NCBI GenBank assembly: GCA_004352715.1 | Contig: SCFE01000053.1 | Span: 120,923-184,922 of the forward strand | DNA length: 64,000 bases | Origin: Hofstenia miamia | Lineage: Eukaryota; Xenacoelomorpha; Acoela | Reading direction: 5' to 3' | Part shown: piece by piece, positions 1 through 13,501 of the stretch | How positions within the stretch are numbered: the first letter of the stretch is position 1 | Layout: each line of letters begins with the position of its first letter | The notes under the pieces: model-generated | Told to the model about the DNA's origin: nothing | Databases searched by the model: none | The model's input: only the letters and a program-made list of their open reading frames with translations | Translations under genes and position numbers: made by a program

Positions 1-3000
1 CTGTGTCTTGTTGTGGACCTTGTGCTATATGCCAGGAGATTCAAGAAGCTGAAATCCTTGATCAGGAAAGAATTAAATAATTTGATGTAAATCATTAATT
101 CGAACAAATGTAAGGTGCTTATTCTATTTTATAGACATTGTATGTCCTTCTCCAATTAAATATTCATTCAGTTTTATTCTAATTAAAAGATCTGTGTCTG
201 TAGTGATGCACTACATGGGTTGTTTTTTAAAAATGTACAATTTGATTTTGAATTTATTAACTGTTTTCAAAGGTATTTTATTTCTGATTACTAGCGTCTA
301 GTTCTGTTCAAACTTTGGTTTATATAAAAACAAATCAATTGGGAACGTTTCCAGATTTGCCTTGCATTTTGTAAAAAAGCAAGATTGGTAAAAACTAATT
401 TATGAAAAGTAATTAAACATTATTTCACATTCACTTGCCTCAAGTTTAAGAACGAACCGAGTTTGAAAACTAGCTCGAAATTATATAAGAGTCTACTTCA
501 ATTTTTAAGATTGCAATATATTTGACATAATTTTATTTTGTATTGGTTTAGTCTGATTAGCCTAACCTACCATACGCAAAATAATGAGTCCGACGACAAT
601 GCATTCTAAATATAAAATCCCATGTCATTGTATGAACAAGCTGTAGTGAGATTAAGTATTGAGATCTGTTTCAACATCCAAGATTGTTATATTTTACTTT
701 CTTTTCGCATAAAAAATAAAAAAATAAAAAGTACAATTTTTCGCCTTTAATAGCATAATTTAATTAGATCAATAAATTGCAAAATTTAGAAAGTAACATG
801 ATAATTGAATGGCACTCGTACAAAAACCCAGTGGTTATAAAAAATCAAAGAAAATCTATATTAAAGTGAGCAATTTAAATGATTGCATTTCCCACATGAG
901 GTGTAGCAGTAGATTAAACGGATGCTATAGATCTGAATTCTAAATTTATTTGGTGCTTTCATTCAGTTCATCGATAACTCCTGCAACATAAAATCAGTTA
1001 TGAATTAGAAATTCTTAAGAGACAATAATGTTTCTTTTTTCATTGTTGTTAAATTGTAAGGGCTATTTGTGCAAGACAATGTAGTAGTGGGTTGGATATT
1101 TTTCTGTGAAATTTATTTCTTTCCTTGCAGCTTTAATTGATTGACTGTCAATTGGTGGTTTTAGTTAACGACAGTGGAGGATAATGCAAATGCGCAACAA
1201 ATCATATATTAGCTTTGTATTGGGAAATACTGCTCTATATTGGTGATGATCACTATCGAGTATAACATTACCATTGAGCATTTCTCAAATGAAATTGATT
1301 TTGCTATAGAACAAATGTTTTTCATTTGCCCTATTAATGAAATTCAATTAAATGTGCAGGGGGATTTCTGAATTAATGGTAGGTTGTTAATTTTATAGCA
1401 AATGTTATATAAAGCTTTAAAATTGTTGACATTTCAATAGAAAAACTTACGTTCCATCAACAATTCCTAACATAATATCAGTGTTACCTTATCAAATTAA
1501 GTTTGCAGGACACAAAGTTCAAATTAAATCAATTTGTGTTGTGATTGGTATTGCAATGAATTCAATTATCTTCTACGCGCAATACTTCTAATAAACGATT
1601 GACTTGTAGTGGGAAAGTACTTTAAATTCCAAAATGGTTTCGAAAAGATATAACTTATCTTTATTTCTTTCAATTTAAGTGTCCAAATTTATTGGATTTA
1701 ATTTTGAATCTAACTTGTACATGTGATGGAGTAACGTTTTTTGTTGCCAAGTGTGATATATTTTGTTTGTAGTGATTTTGTAGTTTACTGCCACTTTCAG
1801 AGTTGGTATCAGAGAGGATGTGCATTCGAACTTAAAAATTTTCCAGAGGTTTTCGAAAGAAGTTTTTTTGAATGTTTGTAGCAAGCAAAGAGATGTTTGA
1901 GTTACTAAGTTCTCACACGTGGAGAATATATATATATATATTATATAAAGCTCATATATAAAAGGCGCTTTTTTAATGTCTGAGCCGTTCCGTTGAATTC
2001 ATAATTTATAGAGACGCTTTGTGGGTATAATTATAGAAAATTTTTAAGAGTACATGAATTAAATTTTAAGAATATTTAAATCGATTTGTTAAAAATATTC
2101 ACAAAGAACTAATTTTATGAATTTCAACAAATTTAACATTTCAGTTTGAATGTTTTTATTAAAGTTTAGGATGTGTTTTGTGGTTTTGTTATTATTGAGC
2201 TTGGAGAAACAATGATATGTAGTCGCATGGGATGGGTAATTATCGGGATAAAATGTGAAGAGATTTGAATATTTTCGCTGCTGACTCACCAAATTTGAGA
2301 CATATTTGAAATCATCATTCATATTGCTACAGTGATATTCATACTTTACAAATAATCTAGAATATATCAATAATCTTTTGATTGAATAAAGCAACATTTT
2401 AATATAAGATTACTTATGCATAAGTATCTAAATGTCTATTAATAATAGAAGAAAGATATATTTTTACTCCGTATATACAGATATATATATATATATATAT
2501 TTCAAGTTTCTTTTTTTTATCCAGGCTAAGTAATCATTAGAAAGCATGATTCTATGTGTTCCACTTAATGCATCCAAAAAATTTTGAATCATTTCAGTTG
2601 AATAATTTTTTAGCAAAAACGGAGAGGCACTTTGTTGTATGGGAATTTCCTGCTCAGAAGCTCTATAATATATTTAAAATTTCCCAGCTTCAAGCTCACA
2701 ACAATTTCCATTACTAAGCAATGGAGAAGATAGTATTTTTATTAATATTCTAAAAAGCGGACTTATGAGTGCTTACTCTTTACCGAAGCAATAAGTAATC
2801 ATAAAATAGAATACATGAAAATGTGTCTCCAAATGTTGTGATGACAGAAGTTTATTTTATGCTATTGTGAAAAATTTTAATTGGAGTGATTAACAAAAAT
2901 CCAAACGTGATATTGAAGATATTCAGAAAATTTTAGTAGAGAAATTTTTGCAAAATCGAAGTAGATTCTGGTACAGAACTTGCTTGTAAAACAGTATGAT

Positions 3001-4873
3001 ACTTAGGCTTGGAAATTTATGAAAAAATAACTTGAATAGATTGCGCTAAATTTTTGATAACCAGATTTAATTATATTTTCAGAATATGCCCTCTCTGTGT
3101 ATGTATTATAGTCACGAAAACAAAAGGATTTTCGATACATGGATCACGTGTCATGTCATTATTGTTTATGTTGAAAAACTATGGGTTGTTTCCTGAAATC
3201 ACTAAAACTGAAAAAGATGTCCTCATTCCAATTGCTAATCAATCATACAATAAACCAGAGTTGGAAGTAGGCCGATTTTTTATGCCCAAGCGCCGCCCAA
3301 TGCAGCTTAGGCCCAAGTTCAGTCGGACCAAATTATTTTTCTTTTACTCCACTGATAGTGTCTTTTGCCTCATAGAGGCACATAAGCACTACACTATAAA
3401 TTTGATTGGACAATTTTTATAATGTATTGATCAATATGTGCATAGGTGCATGTCTGCTTTAGTCCGTCTAAAATACTAATTCAATTCTGTTCAAATTCAA
3501 ATTGCATTGTGAACTTTAATACAATAAACGTGACATACAGAGCCGTAGGCCTGGATCAAACGTGAGCCCTTCCTGTAAGTGATTGCATTTAACTACCAAA
3601 TAGCATTGAATGTGCATTTTCACAAATGTTACCAATAAAGAAAAAAAATTTCTAAAATGTTTTAAATTTGTGCATAGATTAAACTTAAATTGCTCAGAGA
3701 TTATTTTAGCTTTTTGTTGGTTTCGTCTTAAAATTGTTAAACGCTTCATCTCACAAATTAAGAAATTCTCAAAAATCAGAGCGCACAATGTAAATGAGGT
3801 GTCTCCTCTTTTTATAAATGAAACTTCTTATATGTTAGTCTTTTGCTTAGACTTTTATGGAAAACATATAAAACTGTTGCCATTTATAGCATTTTAATGT
3901 GAGATATTGGCGATTGTGGCATAACTAACCACGATTTCCCAATATGTTTAATCTCCAGATATTTTATTATTAACTGGGCATGGCAAAACTTAACTGCCAA
4001 TTTTGCTCTGAATTCGATGATTGTAATTAACCGTTTGAATGTAAACAAACCTTAAAAAGGGAACCACATCAAGAGCATTTATATTCTGCTACTCTTTTAT
4101 TCAAACATTTTTTAAAAATTAATTCATTAAAAAAATTTTGACAAGATTTTATACGAATTTCATTTAAAATATTGCAACCCCCTTCTGAGTACTATGCCCT
4201 ACGGCCAAGGTAGCATATATGTCACGTTTCATAAATTCTTTCCACTGTCACTACTAATTTAGTAATATAAGCATGGCCACAAGAAATTATTTCCAGGATT
4301 GCAGTCGTTTTTTTTATCGTTTTAGAACTTATCACTTCAAATATATTCAATTACTAAAATTCTCTCCTAACTTATATCAGTTTACATCTGCACAAAGTGG
4401 AATTTTCATAAACGCTCTTTGCTTGCAGCAGACAAAATTTAGATATTAGAAGTATTGCACCAGCCAGCAATGCATAGGGCTGATTAAATTTAAAGAGAAG
4501 GTTTTTTGTAATTTGCAAAGTTTAAGATTTCAAATGAATTTTTTCTTTTTTTTCAAATACCAATTAAAACATTAGACCGAAGCCCCGCCGGCCCAGCCCA
4601 ATCCCTACTCGGCAAGAAATAATATTGCAAAAGGTCTGCAATTCGAAGAGACCCATCTCATCCACTGTACAATCACTTTAAAGTTTTCTAAAGCAATCTC
4701 AGCATTTGAAAATCGAAAGAAAGATTTTGCATGCTCGAACTGATGTCTTGAACTGTCCTATATATAGTGTAGGCAAATATTTAAAGACACGGGATTTTGA
4801 TGACTCTTTATAAACATATTCACAACTTTTTATCTAATATGACGAACTTGTAAAAGGAAGTAAAGCGGTTGAT

Positions 4874-4919
<46 letters not shown>

Positions 4920-6370
4920 CATATTCATATAATAATTCAAATTAGTTCATTTATAAAATAATTCTCTTAATTTACACTGGAATTGATAGCTGAATGGTAC
5001 AATAATATCTACACCTAATTAATCAGGTATTTTTGTGAATTGTGATTGTTTCCTTAAAAAAATTAACACTCATTACTCACGAAATGCTAAGGATATATGA
5101 ATACCAAAAATACAAAAATAAAAATTATTTTGTTTTTTCATTTGCATTTTGAAATCTTAACGCGTCAACCGTGCGACTGCTAATTTTGCTTACGGCTTGT
5201 CTGAATTTGATTTGGGTGTTTGTCTAGAGAAAACAAATAGTTTGAGCCTATATGGGCTTTAGATCGGAATATTATCTAAACATTACATATGGGGGAAATT
5301 TGAAACTTTTTATAAAATTGGATGTTTCAATTAAAAATTTTAAACGTGTGCGTATTTCAGACAGAGCAGTAGGGTTGCGGATTTAACCAGGCCCTAAAAC
5401 TCAATATTTGCAAGACCACACTATATTAACCAATATTTAACACCAAAAGAATATACCCATCAAAGATGCTGTTTCTTCATTAACTTCCCGCTAGAGCATG
5501 GAATACTTATCCAATTGAAATGTGTATATTGATGATGATGAATTTCACTGGCTCCAACAACCTCTTCACTGTGACATACAATGTAGGAACATCTTGACAG
5601 ACCAAATTTAAGGTACTTTATCAACCCATGCGCCTTACTCGTATTGCTTACAAAGTAATGCTGATGTGGCGCTTTGACGGATCCAGTCCAGTGAATCCGA
5701 CTGGCAAGCCTAACAATTGTGCCCTACCTAAACTAACGATGTATAATTTTAACCCTATTTGAAAGTGGGGCAAAATTGCAACTGCAATCCCAACCCTATT
5801 TCTTAAAAAATCAAAATATTTTTCATTGCATTAAATTTAGTTTTTCCATTTCCTGAAAAGATTGTGTCAATGTCATTGCCCAAAAAAATTATGGACATTC
5901 TGTCAGAGGGTAGTACTAACATATTTATATACTAAAAATTTTTTGTTTCATATTTAGGTAATTTTATTCCTCATAATGCAATGGATTGTTGAAATTTGAG
6001 TAGCGCAGGCGTATTAAATGTGTTGTGCAGCACAATTTGTATCACAGGTAAAAAAAATAGGATTTATTATATTTCTGTGGTCTTAATAAAAGAAATGATA
6101 TAATTTCCTGAGCTCATGTTGAATGCTGTTCCTCACACACCGCGATCTTTTGCTCTACGGACAACACGACTTTCTTCCGCTTGGCACTCATAATTACTGT
6201 AATCTTTAATCTGAAATGCAAACAAGTCGATGGGCAAAGAAAGAGAAAATCAAACAAAATTGTATACATGGACATGTATTAAATTATAGATTATTTGTTG
6301 AATAAATTGTGTATTGTGATTGATTTTCGATTACATGTACATTTACATGCACGTGTATATGTATGAACCA
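1..6370. other. AT-rich non-coding stretch
   Basis: I see no supportable gene in this stretch. Open frames are short and show no recognisable domain. It contains (TA)n tracts near 1926-1946, 2481-2500 and 4877-4916. A GC-richer patch at about 5360-5800 begins and ends with similar words (TAGGGTTGCGGATT and, inverted, TAGGGTTGGGATTG) and could be an old MITE, but the arms need an indel to align and I found no target duplication. Confidence 0.5.
4877..4916. repeat. (TA)n microsatellite
   Basis: About 20 uninterrupted TA units. It is the longest simple repeat in the first 35 kb. Confidence 0.95.
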
Positions 6371-6435
6371 AATGTCGAGTCCGGATAATCCAGGGTCCGG
6401 ATAATCGAAGTCCGGATGATCGAAGGTCTACTGTA
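6371..6435 (-). mobile_element. pogo/Tigger-like terminal repeat, solitary
   Basis: Read on the minus strand from a TA dinucleotide at 6434-6435, the sequence starts CAGTAGACCTTCGATCATCC and then carries repeated CGGATTATCCGGA-like words (three GATTATCC/GATCATCC copies in about 60 bp). This matches the style of pogo/Tigger terminal repeats (TA target, CAGTAGACC, clustered transposase-binding words). No matching opposite end or transposase was found nearby, so it is a solo end or degraded MITE. Family assignment is by motif only. Confidence 0.45.
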
Positions 6436-8541
6436 CCATGAATTACCGCTTTTGATTTGCATTTGGGGCCGTGCATGATAATGGAGCCTCAATCAAGTAT
6501 CTGTTGGCTTTCCATACAGTTCTGTTTAGAACAGTTAGTATTGTCATTATGTCATGCCAGGAAATATACAACCTTCTTTTTCATAAGCGGAATGTTTGAT
6601 TGAATGAAGTTAGGTTTTGTAAAATCTGGGCCTCATCGAACGATTTTACTGCACAAAAGCAATCATCAACGCATCTACTCTAAAATTGTAACTAAATATT
6701 TTTCTGTAAACTAGATTAAACATTTTCCTGAATATGTTTGCAAAATATTCACTTTCCAACTCCACTGCTCGTATATACTGTAAGTTATCCTTACAATCGA
6801 ACTAAGTCTAAAACACCTTTCTTATTGACATTTGCAAAACTATACGTCAGTAAATTCCAATTCTTTTTCAAATTATCGGCTATTCGCGTCTCCTTATATG
6901 AACGCAACAATTTTTTGTTGAAACTGGTTTTAAAATTATTAGAATGCCTGCTCCTTCATCAAAGCAAACACAATTTTGCTATTTATCTTCCATGAATTTG
7001 TTAATTTAGCAAAGAATTGATGCTTTTTCCTTATTAATTGGGTTGTTTGAATGAAGCTTGCTTGTGGGATGCCACTCAAAATGATCATATGGAAAATTTT
7101 TTTAATTAAGAAGTTAACAAGCTTTTCAGACTCAACAAAGATTGCAATAGGATCAAATTTTCCGACATGGGGGTGTTTTTTTACCAAATCTTAGAAGGTG
7201 CTTTTCTGGTGGCAATCCACATTAGCTAAATTTATTATAGATGTTTTGAGAAAGAGAAGAGTTGTCTATTAAAGCCAACCATTGTAATTTTGTCTCCTTT
7301 TTAACACTCTGTTGTTTATACCACTTTCTTCCTTCAAACATTTTGTTGAAGAATCAACAAAGAAAAAAAATCATCGGTAAACATTTCACTTAGTTCTGTT
7401 CAACAAAATTCAAATCAATGTCATTTTATCTAATACATTTATTTTGTTATAAGGATTACCTCAAACAATTTTCTCCATGCCATTGTACATTTTTCTTGGG
7501 AATTCCTGGATTCTTGATCATTTGAAGGACGTAAAAGAATGTCGATGCAAATCATAATGTAAAAAACTTTAAGAGATAATCTTTAAGTTCAAAAAGTACA
7601 AATTTGAATATTTCCTAAACAAATTCATCCAGAATGATAGAACATCAAAAAAGTGGTCTTTTTGTGAGCAGTCAGTGGTGGAGACGTGTCGTGATTTATT
7701 TCGTGCCGTACAGTAAATGTGCCAACATTAAAATACGTATAATTATATAAAATATATTTGTAATTATTGTGTTCTAAGTCTACTAATTTGTTTCTTGAAC
7801 AATTTATTAACTTATTGAAACAATTTGCCAACAAAAATATTTCATTCATACAGGTTTAATATAAGATGCCTCTTTCAGAATTGCTTCCTTCATTCTTTCT
7901 CTATTCCTAACCTAGTATACCATGTTTTGAATAAACTTCATCAAGTTATTTTAGTAGATTGTTGAGACCATTGTTAGCCGTAGTTTTGGATTTTGGAAGA
8001 GACGAGGTTATGTTAAACACATTGACCAACCGGTACCTCACTGAAGATCAGAAAATGATTAATCTTTCCCCGTCTTCATGTTGAAGTTCTCAGCCAGAAT
8101 GGCCTTTAATTTTTTGATATTCACAGAAGTATGTCATAGTAAGCTCAAACTGATGCTATCAACTTGCCATTCTGTAATCCGTTTTACCCTGACACTGTTT
8201 CTAATATTTGGGTAAAAGCAGTGACTAAGGCATTTTTGGGTTAGCGGGTTTTGTTGATAATCAACTGTCAACCTTGATATTTCCCAGTTTCATGCAAAGC
8301 AGATATTTCTCTAACACATTGCAATCATTTACTGGTCAATGTCCAGCTTGATTGTGCAAGATCTTCAAAATCCCATTGCAAAATTCTAAACATTCTCATG
8401 GTAACACATTTTCAATACACCAAGTTTGAAGTAAACGTTGTTCTGTGGTATATCTAGTAGATGAAGTACATTTTTGGGCTTTAGTTTTTAAAATCCTTAG
8501 TATAAATTAAAATTCACGTTCAACATAATTCAGTCATATTA
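6436..8541. other. AT-rich non-coding stretch
   Basis: No gene or element could be supported on either strand. Frames here are short, low in complexity and without recognisable domains. Confidence 0.5.
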
Positions 8542-8545
8542 TTAA

Positions 8546-8762
8546 CACTAGAACAGCAAGCACTCCTTTAGAATATATTTACATCTAATGTTTCAAATGC
8601 GAAAATTATTCAATAGAAACAAAATTTCTACTAACTGAAAATTCAATGAGATTGTCAACATAATTGAAAGTATATTTACCTGCTAGTGTTTTTGCTGAAT
8701 GAATAATGAAGCAAACAAAGAAGGCCTATAGGTCATTTTGACACATGCTCGCGTTTCTAGCG
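8546..8762. mobile_element. piggyBac-type MITE
   Basis: A 217-bp segment is flanked on both sides by TTAA (8542-8545 and 8763-8766), the piggyBac target. Its ends are imperfect inverted repeats: left CACTAGAACAGCAAGC, right (inverted) CGCTAGAAACGCGAGC. Near the right end lies a GGTCATTTTGAC palindrome-like word, as in the element at 13502-13982. There is no coding capacity, so it would depend on a transposase elsewhere. Confidence 0.55.
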
Positions 8763-9450
8763 TTAAAAACATGATAAGTTTTGAACACTGTAACATTTTT
8801 GGAAATGTAGTAATTAACTACAAAACTTAACAATAAATTAACTAGCCTACAATACAAAATATTTTATAAAAATCCTGTATTCCTAATATGTGTATGCTAT
8901 TCATCGACACCCAAGATTCCGTGATATCTTTAACTAAAATTAATTTATCAACATTTCCACAAAATTCAATATAGCACTCTAAGACTTTGATCAATATCCT
9001 ATTCTTAACTGAGGATAATGTTTAAAAAGATAACAGTAGGTTTTTGTAAACACAATTCATAGATCACAATACCAAGGTTGGGCTTTCAAAATTGATATTA
9101 CTGTACATATCATAATCTTGTACCGCATTATGAAGTTGCCATGTGTTTTAGGCCACGTATGTCAGGCAAAATCTGTCATATAGATCACAGAGCATAGTAG
9201 TGCAGTTATCCAAACTATAAAAATTCAGAATATAACTTGACACTAGTTCAGAATAACATCTTGTGCAGACGAAATATCTCAGAAAAAAGAATGGGTTGAC
9301 AATTCAATGCTACTATGTAAGTTTCAAATGTTTGTATTCATATTTGCCTGCAGGTATCGATTCTTGTATAATGTGTCTTGTGAGTCTTCATCACTGATAT
9401 TTGCAGAAGGCATGGTTTCGAAAATAGAAGGAAGCTTTGAGAGCTAATAT

Positions 9451-9745
9451 CCCAGTAAACATAGAACTGTCGTAACACCTCCGCTGAACGACATAATAAC
9501 GGTCCTAAAACGACATTACAAAACAACGTCTTTTCACAATAAAACGACAAACTATCAATAAAAATGCAGCTTTTAAAAAATTTGTCTTTAAATAGCCATA
9601 ATACTAAAATTATTCCTATTTTTAAATATTTTTTGCTAGACGGAATTATACACCGCCACTAATCCCCACTATAAACGCCACTCAAACAATTGAACGACAA
9701 TACACCACAAAACGACGTCGTTACAGCAGTTCTATGTTTGCTGGG
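9451..9745. mobile_element. MITE with CCCAGCAAACATAGAACTG termini
   Basis: A 295-bp element has inverted ends: left CCCAGTAAACATAGAACTG, right (inverted) CCCAGCAAACATAGAACTG, one mismatch in 19. The interior is rich in AACGAC/AACGCC-like words repeated in both orientations. There is no ORF. A short AT-rich target duplication is possible but cannot be defined. The CCCAGCAAACA terminus is common in invertebrate non-autonomous DNA elements; I do not assign a superfamily. Confidence 0.65.
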
Positions 9746-11373
9746 ATAATACTTTGAATCAATGAAGACATGAGTTTTGGTTTCAAATCGTATCGCTTTC
9801 AAACTGTTTCATAAAATGCAAGCTTATGTACTTAAAAATTAAAGTATGTAATAAATGATAAACCGTTGTTTTTAAATACTGCATACATATACATGCGGCT
9901 AGTAAAATAATTAAATGCATATTTATTGGTAAGCTTTTTTATAGAATAAATATCAAGCGAATTCCCAAATATACGTGATATACAGTTCAAATGCCTTGAG
10001 ATTTAATCTCCCCTGCTTCTTGAACTTCTTGACAAAGCGAGCACGGTTGACAAACGGTTACCGCCAGACAATCAGTGACTAACGAACCATCAATATCAGC
10101 AAGTTCGCGCACCTAAACAATTTACGGACAACATATGATTAAAAGTTTCCAGGTTTCTTACTAATTAGTAATCAGGTTGGAATACCCAAAAACACAATTA
10201 ACTAATGTTAATATTTAAGGTTTTTTTAATACATTATAAATAAATAAGGTATTTTGAAATCAAAGTGTAATGGAAATACCTTTACTTAGGATGGGATATT
10301 CTATTTTTCGAAATGTTTAGTGCAATTATAAATTAATGTAATGACTTCTCTAAAGAGGCTCATTCAACAAAATTATGAGAAATAGAATTTGAGTATTTAT
10401 AAATGTGAGGTTCTAGTGATTCAAGCACCCTGTGATGAATGAGCGAAATAATTGGTTGATTGATTAGAACAACGCCTACTTTAATCATGACCTGGCGATG
10501 TGCAGTGTAAGAAACGAAAGGAAACAATAAAATTTACTTAAAAATACCGAATTGGTTCAAATTTTGTCAGAGTATTTGAAATAAAGGGTACCACAATATT
10601 CTTTAACTTTTGTGATCCGACAACACTACATTCGCTTCGAAACAAACAAAGGGTTCGCCAAACAATTTAGAGGGTTTCCAAGGTAAGAAGTATAATCGAT
10701 TTTGAGAAATACTGTACGTTCAAATAAAAACTTTAGATCTACATATTTTTGCCCTTGTAGATCTACATTCTACATTTCAATACACAACAAACAGTTGATT
10801 TTGAAAGGTAGAAAATGATTTTTTATCATTAATCGTCTCGTTATATTGGGGTGTAGTTCAAATCATTAACATAGCAAATTCATTGATTTATCAACATAAA
10901 TCGCCTTTTTACAACAAATGTTGGCCTGCAAACAGAGTGCATTTTTGGCATTATTTTCGTTGACATCATTGCAAATCAGAAATGGAAGCTGGTTGGTACT
11001 GGCCACCGGACCGGTCACAGACCGGATGTGGTCACTCTTAATTTCACTTCACCTGTCAAAACCGGTAACTTTGATATGTGTTTCTGGTCATACATGTTAG
11101 CTAATTCAGTCTGGGACTTTCTCAAATTTCAAGCTGCCAAAACACGTGACATTTACCATAATTATATTACTAAAATATGAATGTAAATGCACTGTAATTT
11201 ACAAATAAGTTCACTTATGTACACTGTATGGTTATGCGAAAAAGTTAGTAGATCACATTGCAATTCACTAACGTTTGTCAAGTCGTCTTTTTTGAATATA
11301 TACAAGTGCATAAGTGCATAACTTAATAGTGGCATTAAATATTGAATGTCGATTCAGTGGTATAAATTTTGTA
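9746..11373. other. non-coding stretch
   Basis: No gene is supported. Around 10985-11065 there are several CCGGT-containing words (ACCGGACCGGTCACAGACCGG region), echoed at 12750-12820, suggesting fragments of one dispersed repeat. No clear ends were found. Confidence 0.4.
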
Positions 11374-11727
11374 CAGAATTGTCAACGAGCCGAAATTTCC
11401 AAGCTCGGCTCGTTTATATTTTGCGTAAGTTCGGCTCGGTTCGGCTCGCCAGAATGAGACTCGTTTTAGCTCGATATTTTTTTTTAAATATTGCACTCAA
11501 AGAATTTTTTACATAGCTCTTCCTATTATTTAATAAACATTTCTTAAATATGATTGTAAGAAATGCATACTGACTGGAAAAATAAGAAATATCTGCATAA
11601 TCAAATAAAAAAGCATAACTATAAATTTGCTTTGCCTAAAATATGCTCATTTTGGGCTCGTTGTATATCAAATACTGTGCTCAAGATCGGCTCGGCTCGT
11701 AAGAAGCTTGGCTCGTTGACAAGTCTG
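11374..11727. mobile_element. hAT-type MITE
   Basis: A 354-bp element has inverted ends: left CAGAATTGTCAACGAGCC, right (inverted) CAGACTTGTCAACGAGCC. Several GGCTCG words repeat just inside both ends (likely transposase-binding sites). The flanks form a near-perfect 8-bp target duplication, ATTTTGTA (11366-11373) and ATTCTGTA (11728-11735), the size expected for hAT. There is no coding capacity; the centre is plain AT-rich DNA. Confidence 0.8.
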
Positions 11728-11736
11728 ATTCTGTAA

Positions 11737-12200
11737 ATAAGAGTTCTAAGGATCTAAGTATCTATACAATAACAAATTATTTATACATATCATATAACAA
11801 AAGAACATCGACGCTTGGTAAGGTGAAATTCAAAAAAAATTTTTTAAAAAACTCATTTCTCAATTCTACCATCGAAGCTTGGAATGAGTTACCAGTAAGT
11901 ATACGGAAGCTGAAAAGTAGGTCTGAATTCAAAAATCATGTAAAGAATTTACTTAGTTTAACGTATATTCCAAAATTAAAAAAGACTTTATGGAAAGGGT
12001 TCAAATTTTACGAACCTTGGCATAAGAGCTAAGATGACTGAATAGTATTATATAATTGAAATATTAATTTATAAATAGTTATTTTTGTCTATATTTTTAT
12101 TAATTTGTAAATTTTTATTTTTTGACGTGTTTGGTACAGCAAACAGCAATTTTGTTGAAATTATAACTGTACTGAATAAAGATATTCTTCTTCTTCTTTT
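11737..12200 (+). mobile_element. LINE 3' end, Jockey/CR1-like
   Basis: The frame at 11823-12032 carries the motif NSTIEAWNELPVSIRKLKS followed by FKNHVKNLL, the signature of the extreme C-terminus of Jockey/CR1-type reverse-transcriptase polyproteins (consensus S.T...WN.LP......S...FK..L). The frame runs into a short AT-rich 3' UTR ending in GAATAAAGATATTCTTCTTC at about 12175-12200, a typical LINE tail that degenerates into a microsatellite. It is heavily 5'-truncated, as is usual for incomplete target-primed reverse transcription. The similar C-terminus at 17734-18258 belongs to the larger LINE downstream. Confidence 0.7.
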
Positions 12201-13497
12201 TCCACCATATTTAATTGTAACTCTCCATTTAACTTTTAACGTTATATATTGCAAATGAATCGTAATAGTAATGATTTAGAAATTATGTAGAAACTGTTAG
12301 TAAACATGGCCATTGCCCATTGTGCGTTTAAAGGAACAAACCAATATGATTCCATAACTCACTATTGGATTATATTTTCAAAGTAATTAACTACGGGTGG
12401 CGATGTTTAGAAGTATTCACAGTGTGCCAGAAATTACAAAAATCTATAATGGACTAATTATTTACATAGGATTACCAATACTCAAACAAGACACTTTATT
12501 AAAATTTGCAACACTAACTGCATTGGGTGACTTGTCTAAATTTCTTGGTTTTGTGTCTTCAAATGAATAATGCGATATTTGGGGTTAATCCAATAACAGA
12601 AACGCATATATGCGTTCAGTACACGTTCTTTCAACTGTATAAATGCATTATATAATGCAAAAAATGGACCGTCCAGCAATGCCAAAAAAGAATTGAACCT
12701 TTAAATATTGTGAAATCAGGTAAAGCGGTCAAAACCAGTATTTATAATGTGAGGTACCGGTCCGATCAACACTGGTCACCGGTCAGGAGTGGCCGGAACC
12801 AGACCGATCATGGTCACCAATTGACAGTAACAATTCTATCTCTGCTTTCAAATCACCAGGCAATGACTACTGTAAGTTTTGATGAGAATAAACTCTTTTC
12901 TGTATTGATTTAACGTACTAGTTTTGAAGCAATTTTTGGACCTAAATACATAAGTCAGGCCTGAAAACTGTGGAAATTACTGGACAAGACTGATCCGGCT
13001 CGAAAGATAAGTAAAACCAACTCAACCGGACCAACAGGTCTTCCTTAACTAAACACGAATTGACCCGACTTGCTCATTTGGAAAAGAAACTAACACTAAC
13101 AAAATGAATTTAATACAATAGCAGAACATGATATAAAAGTAAGAAAACGAATATCTTCAAATCGGCTTCAGATATTTATGAAACTAGCTTGCACTCCAAA
13201 CAAATTACCATTTCTAACTCTAAAAAAAGGTTTGAGGGAGCAGGCTAAAAATATAAGTGTTTTCACACAAATAACGCTAGATGGAAAATTAAACGCTTTG
13301 CTAATCATTAGTTGTAATGCGACAACGAGTTGACCCGTTTCCACTATTGAACTAAGTCTATTAATAGTCGGGATAATTGCATTATTAATTGATTTTTACC
13401 CAAAAATTTTTTAGAGAAGGTATTAGTTATGAAATTTGTATTTTCTCGTTGTTAGTGTGTAATTTGTGTATTGAAAAATTATTGAAATAATAATTGG
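12201..13497. other. non-coding stretch
   Basis: No gene is supported. CCGGT/GGTCACC-rich words at 12750-12820 and again near 13000-13060 resemble the patch at 10985-11065 and probably belong to an uncharacterised dispersed repeat. Confidence 0.4.
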
Positions 13498-13501
13498 TTA
13501 A

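Noticed and set aside
2950-3422. KIEVDSGTELACKTV near 2955-2990, resembling a retropepsin DSG motif, followed by an open frame at 3054-3422
   Set aside because: Only about 15 residues resemble an LTR-retrotransposon protease, a stop follows at once, and the next frame shows no reverse transcriptase or integrase motif.
5360-5800. Possible MITE with TAGGGTTG ends
   Set aside because: Arms align only with an indel and no target duplication is visible.
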